A stretch of DNA of 8,084 nt from Methylococcales bacterium (lineage in GTDB: Bacteria > Pseudomonadota > Gammaproteobacteria > Methylococcales > Methylomonadaceae). The stretch lies in contig JAGLUC010000367.1 in assembly GCA_023134955.1 (NCBI GenBank), positions 1 to 8,084 of the forward strand, written 5' to 3'. The position numbers were made by a program, and so were the translations under genes. The notes below the pieces were generated by a model. That model saw only the letters and a program-made list of their open reading frames with translations, was not told where the DNA came from and made no database searches. Shown in pieces: positions 6,007-8,084 of the stretch; position 1 is the first letter of the stretch; each line of letters begins with the position of its first letter.

Positions 6007-7893
6007 CTACTCGTTGGCAATATTAACTTTAATATCAATATTTGCTCTCAAACTATCAATAACAGCATTAAATTCTGCCTCACCAAATGCTTTAGACATG
6101 TTTGCTTCAGCTAACTTTTGCTTAGCCTTATCTCTTTCAGTCATTACCCCCTCTCTCACTGCCAATAAATTAATCACAGTTTGAGCACCTGTTGCATCAG
6201 TAGCAGCAATAACTGTTGACTTCCCATCCACAGGTTTTGCTGCCTTAAATATTTCCTGATTAAGCTGCCAGGAAATATCACCATTAGCACGTGTTAACGC
6301 AGTAAGTTGTTTCACCTTAAAACCATTATCTTTCGCAACATTTTTCATGGATTCTCCAGAAAATACGGCTTGTTTAATTGTTAAGGCTTTTTCAAGTGCT
6401 GATTCTCTAGCTATATTATTAACAAGTACTGAAATAATCGCAGCTTTAACATCTTTTAGACTTTTAACTTCTGCTGGCTTATGCTCAAGTATTCTTAAAA
6501 CAACCAGTTTATCAGTCCCAAGCTCAATAGGCTCACTATTATTACCTTTTAACACATCTTCTGAAAATGCTGTGTTAATGATTGCTGGCTCAGTTAGGAT
6601 TTGAAGCTTTTCTAAAGATATATTATTTGATTTTTTTGCAAATAATCCTGTTGTTTTTATCTTCAAACCAAGCTCATCATCAGCAGCTTGCAAACTATCA
6701 GGATTTTCATAGCTTATTTCAGCTAACGACTCACCAAGTTCATAAAATGTATTTTCTGACTCAGCTACTTGATAAGCCTGCGTTAATTTATCTTTAACAC
6801 TAGCAAATGATTTAACTTCACCTGCGACTAACTCAGTTACTTTAATTAAGTGATAACCAAATGCAGACTTAACAGGCTCAGAAACCTCACCTAACTTCAA
6901 AGAACTAGCACTATCTTCAAAGGCTTTTTCCATAACACCTATATTAAAAAGACCTAAATCGCCACCTTTTGAAGCTGTTAGCATGTCATCTGAAACCTCA
7001 GATGCTAGCACAGCAAAATCTTTTGTCTGTAACTCTTGCCTGGCTTTTATCGACCTTTTTAATTGCTCTTCATCATTATTAACATCTTTAGTAAAGGCAA
7101 ACAGTATGTGGCTTATTTTTCGACGCTCCTTAGTCGTATACAGGTCTTTTTGCTCTTCATAATAAGCCATTAATTGTTCAGTTGATGATTCAACCTGTAG
7201 AGCCAAATCGGCTAATGAAAGCTCCACATATTCAATGGCAACTTGCTCTTGAGTTAAATAAGTCTGTTGGTTTTGTTGATAATAACTTTCAATTGCTTGT
7301 TTAGTCGGTTGTTGTTTTACTTCTGGTAAAGCAACCGAAATAAGCTCAACATCGCGTTGCTGATTTTGTATTCTGAAAAAATTGTTAATATCTTTATTAG
7401 TTACAAAACCACTTCCAACTATACTGCGCTGAAATTGCTCCATCACCATTGCTTTTTTGATACGAGCGACAAATTCTGCTGACGACAATCTTTGAGCGCC
7501 TAGCAAGGCTTTATATTGCTTATTATCAAACTTGCCGTCTGTTTGAAAATACTCTAATGTTTTGATGAAGTTTTTCGCACTGTTATCAGTAACAACCAGT
7601 TTTTCATTTTCGACATGCTGCCATAACACTTCATCTTGAATTAATTTTTCTAGTGCTTGTTTTTTTACTACATTTTCATCAAAGTTGGTTCCTGCCAAAT
7701 TCTGACTAAATTGAGAATAAGCGTTATTAATATCTTGCTGATAAAAACTTTTATCACCAACAGAAATGATTGCCGCTTCTGTTCCGCCCCCTACATAATT
7801 CTGTATACCCCATAAAGCAAAGGTCACACCAATCAATATTAAAATAATCCGGGCAAAAAGTCCCTGTGATTTTTCTCTGATCTTTAATAACAT
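6007..7893 (-). CDS. ppiD: Periplasmic folding chaperone PpiD (SurA-N/parvulin)
   Basis: The 628-residue protein is a membrane-anchored periplasmic chaperone that works beside the Sec translocon on emerging envelope proteins. It has a short cytosolic N-terminus (MLLKIREKSQG), one transmembrane segment at about 11-34 (LFARIILILIGVTFALWGI), and a SurA-N-like chaperone region to about 195. A parvulin domain follows at about 258-354, then a long C-terminal chaperone region containing VVLRILEHKPAEVKSL, very like E. coli PpiD (623 aa). The parvulin domain keeps ISHILF (His262), GGDLG (310-314) and FGYHLIKV (His348), residues found in active parvulins; the E. coli PpiD domain is regarded as weak or inactive. 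The ATG at 7893 is chosen because GAGG sits eight bases upstream. The frame extends to a TTG at 7911, which adds YEDKY and would place that ribosome site inside the coding region. A tRNA gene precedes it, in line with my recollection of ppiD loci in pseudomonads. Confidence 0.93.
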   Translation of the reverse strand: MLLKIREKSQGLFARIILILIGVTFALWGIQNYVGGGTEAAIISVGDKSFYQQDINNAYSQFSQNLAGTNFDENVVKKQALEKLIQDEVLWQHVENEKLVVTDNSAKNFIKTLEYFQTDGKFDNKQYKALLGAQRLSSAEFVARIKKAMVMEQFQRSIVGSGFVTNKDINNFFRIQNQQRDVELISVALPEVKQQPTKQAIESYYQQNQQTYLTQEQVAIEYVELSLADLALQVESSTEQLMAYYEEQKDLYTTKERRKISHILFAFTKDVNNDEEQLKRSIKARQELQTKDFAVLASEVSDDMLTASKGGDLGLFNIGVMEKAFEDSASSLKLGEVSEPVKSAFGYHLIKVTELVAGEVKSFASVKDKLTQAYQVAESENTFYELGESLAEISYENPDSLQAADDELGLKIKTTGLFAKKSNNISLEKLQILTEPAIINTAFSEDVLKGNNSEPIELGTDKLVVLRILEHKPAEVKSLKDVKAAIISVLVNNIARESALEKALTIKQAVFSGESMKNVAKDNGFKVKQLTALTRANGDISWQLNQEIFKAAKPVDGKSTVIAATDATGAQTVINLLAVREGVMTERDKAKQKLAEANMSKAFGEAEFNAVIDSLRANIDIKVNIANE

Positions 7894-7930
7894 ATATTTA
7901 TCCTCATACAAATTTGGTGTGCTTAATTAG

Positions 7931-7957
7931 CTTATAAAAATTTTTTAGTTATGTAAA
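7931..7957 (-). promoter_or_regulatory. Possible ppiD promoter
   Basis: On the minus strand TTTACA (7952-7957) and TATAAG (7931-7936) are separated by only 15 bases, in an AT-rich stretch between the tRNA terminator and ppiD. A promoter is expected here because the terminator should stop the tRNA transcript, but the hexamer spacing is short and other choices exist. The rest of 7958-8018 shows nothing I can name. Confidence 0.3.
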
Positions 7958-8018
7958 AAAACAGCTTCAAGGTAAAAAAAGTCTTCCTTCCACCCTGAAC
8001 CTTTCTGTTATTTTAAGC

Positions 8019-8051
8019 AAAAAAAAAGCCCCAAACCAAATGGTTCGGGGC
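8019..8051 (-). terminator. Intrinsic terminator of the tRNA transcript
   Basis: The stem GCCCC/GGGGC (8028-8032 with 8047-8051), an A-C mismatch and AACC/GGTT enclose an AAAT loop. On the minus strand nine T residues follow (plus-strand A run 8019-8027), ending the transcript nine bases after the tRNA CCA end. TTTGTTTTTT on the plus side makes it potentially bidirectional. Confidence 0.88.
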
Positions 8052-8060
8052 TTTGTTTTT

Positions 8061-8084
8061 TGGCGGAGCGGACGGGACTCGAAC
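8061..8084 (-). tRNA. 3' end of a tRNA, probably tRNA-Asp (partial)
   Basis: The last 24 bases, read on the minus strand, parse as the end of a tRNA: one stem G, T-loop TTCGAGT, T-stem strand CCCGT, acceptor strand CCGCTCC, discriminator G and an encoded CCA. The sequence differs at one position, in the acceptor strand, from my recollection of E. coli tRNA-Asp(GUC), and G is its discriminator base, so Asp is the most likely identity. The anticodon lies outside the window, so the isotype is inference, while the tRNA call itself is firm. Confidence 0.85.

Noticed and set aside
6347..6797. Plus-strand open frames of 85 and 71 codons within ppiD
   Set aside because: They are antisense to conserved PpiD sequence, without start signals or family features.
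1..8084. Search for CRISPR arrays, insertion sequences, attachment sites, toxin-antitoxin or defence genes
   Set aside because: No regularly spaced repeats, transposase motifs, terminal inverted repeats or direct repeat of the tRNA 3' end were seen; all sizeable genes are core metabolism, regulation or envelope functions.

Overview
The window looks like ordinary chromosome of a gammaproteobacterial methylotroph, most likely a methanotroph of the order Methylococcales. The evidence is a tandem pair of methylene-tetrahydromethanopterin dehydrogenase (MtdB-type) genes, which marks the H4MPT-linked formaldehyde oxidation route. GacA/UvrY, PpiD, a 5-formyl-THF cyclo-ligase and a tRNA-Asp 3' end of typical gammaproteobacterial sequence agree with this. 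The DNA is visibly AT-rich. The order-level assignment is inference. I see no insertion sequence, CRISPR array, phage gene or defence locus.

Left part, all on the minus strand (read right to left): an NAD-type isocitrate dehydrogenase (1992-2999), a strong intrinsic terminator (1936-1969), 5-formyltetrahydrofolate cyclo-ligase (1316-1930), a 64-codon in-frame remnant of a PLP-dependent decarboxylase (1114-1305), and a zinc-free quinone oxidoreductase-like MDR protein (122-1114).

Centre: a divergent control region of about 205 bp (3000-3204) separates isocitrate dehydrogenase from two plus-strand mtdB paralogues (3205-4113 and 4123-5019). The paralogues are 9 bp apart and form a clear operon. 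They are about half identical but differ completely in the loop that should choose between NAD and NADP.

Right part, minus strand: a GacA/UvrY response regulator gene (5112-5756), convergent with the mtd operon and carrying a perfect dyad in its upstream region. Next come the inner-membrane periplasmic chaperone PpiD (6007-7893), an intrinsic terminator (8019-8051) and the 3' end of a tRNA, very probably tRNA-Asp, cut by the window edge.

The biochemical theme of the middle is one-carbon and central carbon dehydrogenases: H4MPT-bound C1 oxidation, folate C1 recycling and isocitrate oxidation. I found no convincing new biological system. The points most worth checking are the probable cofactor split between the two MtdB copies, the decarboxylase remnant, and the terminator lying almost on top of the cyclo-ligase start codon.
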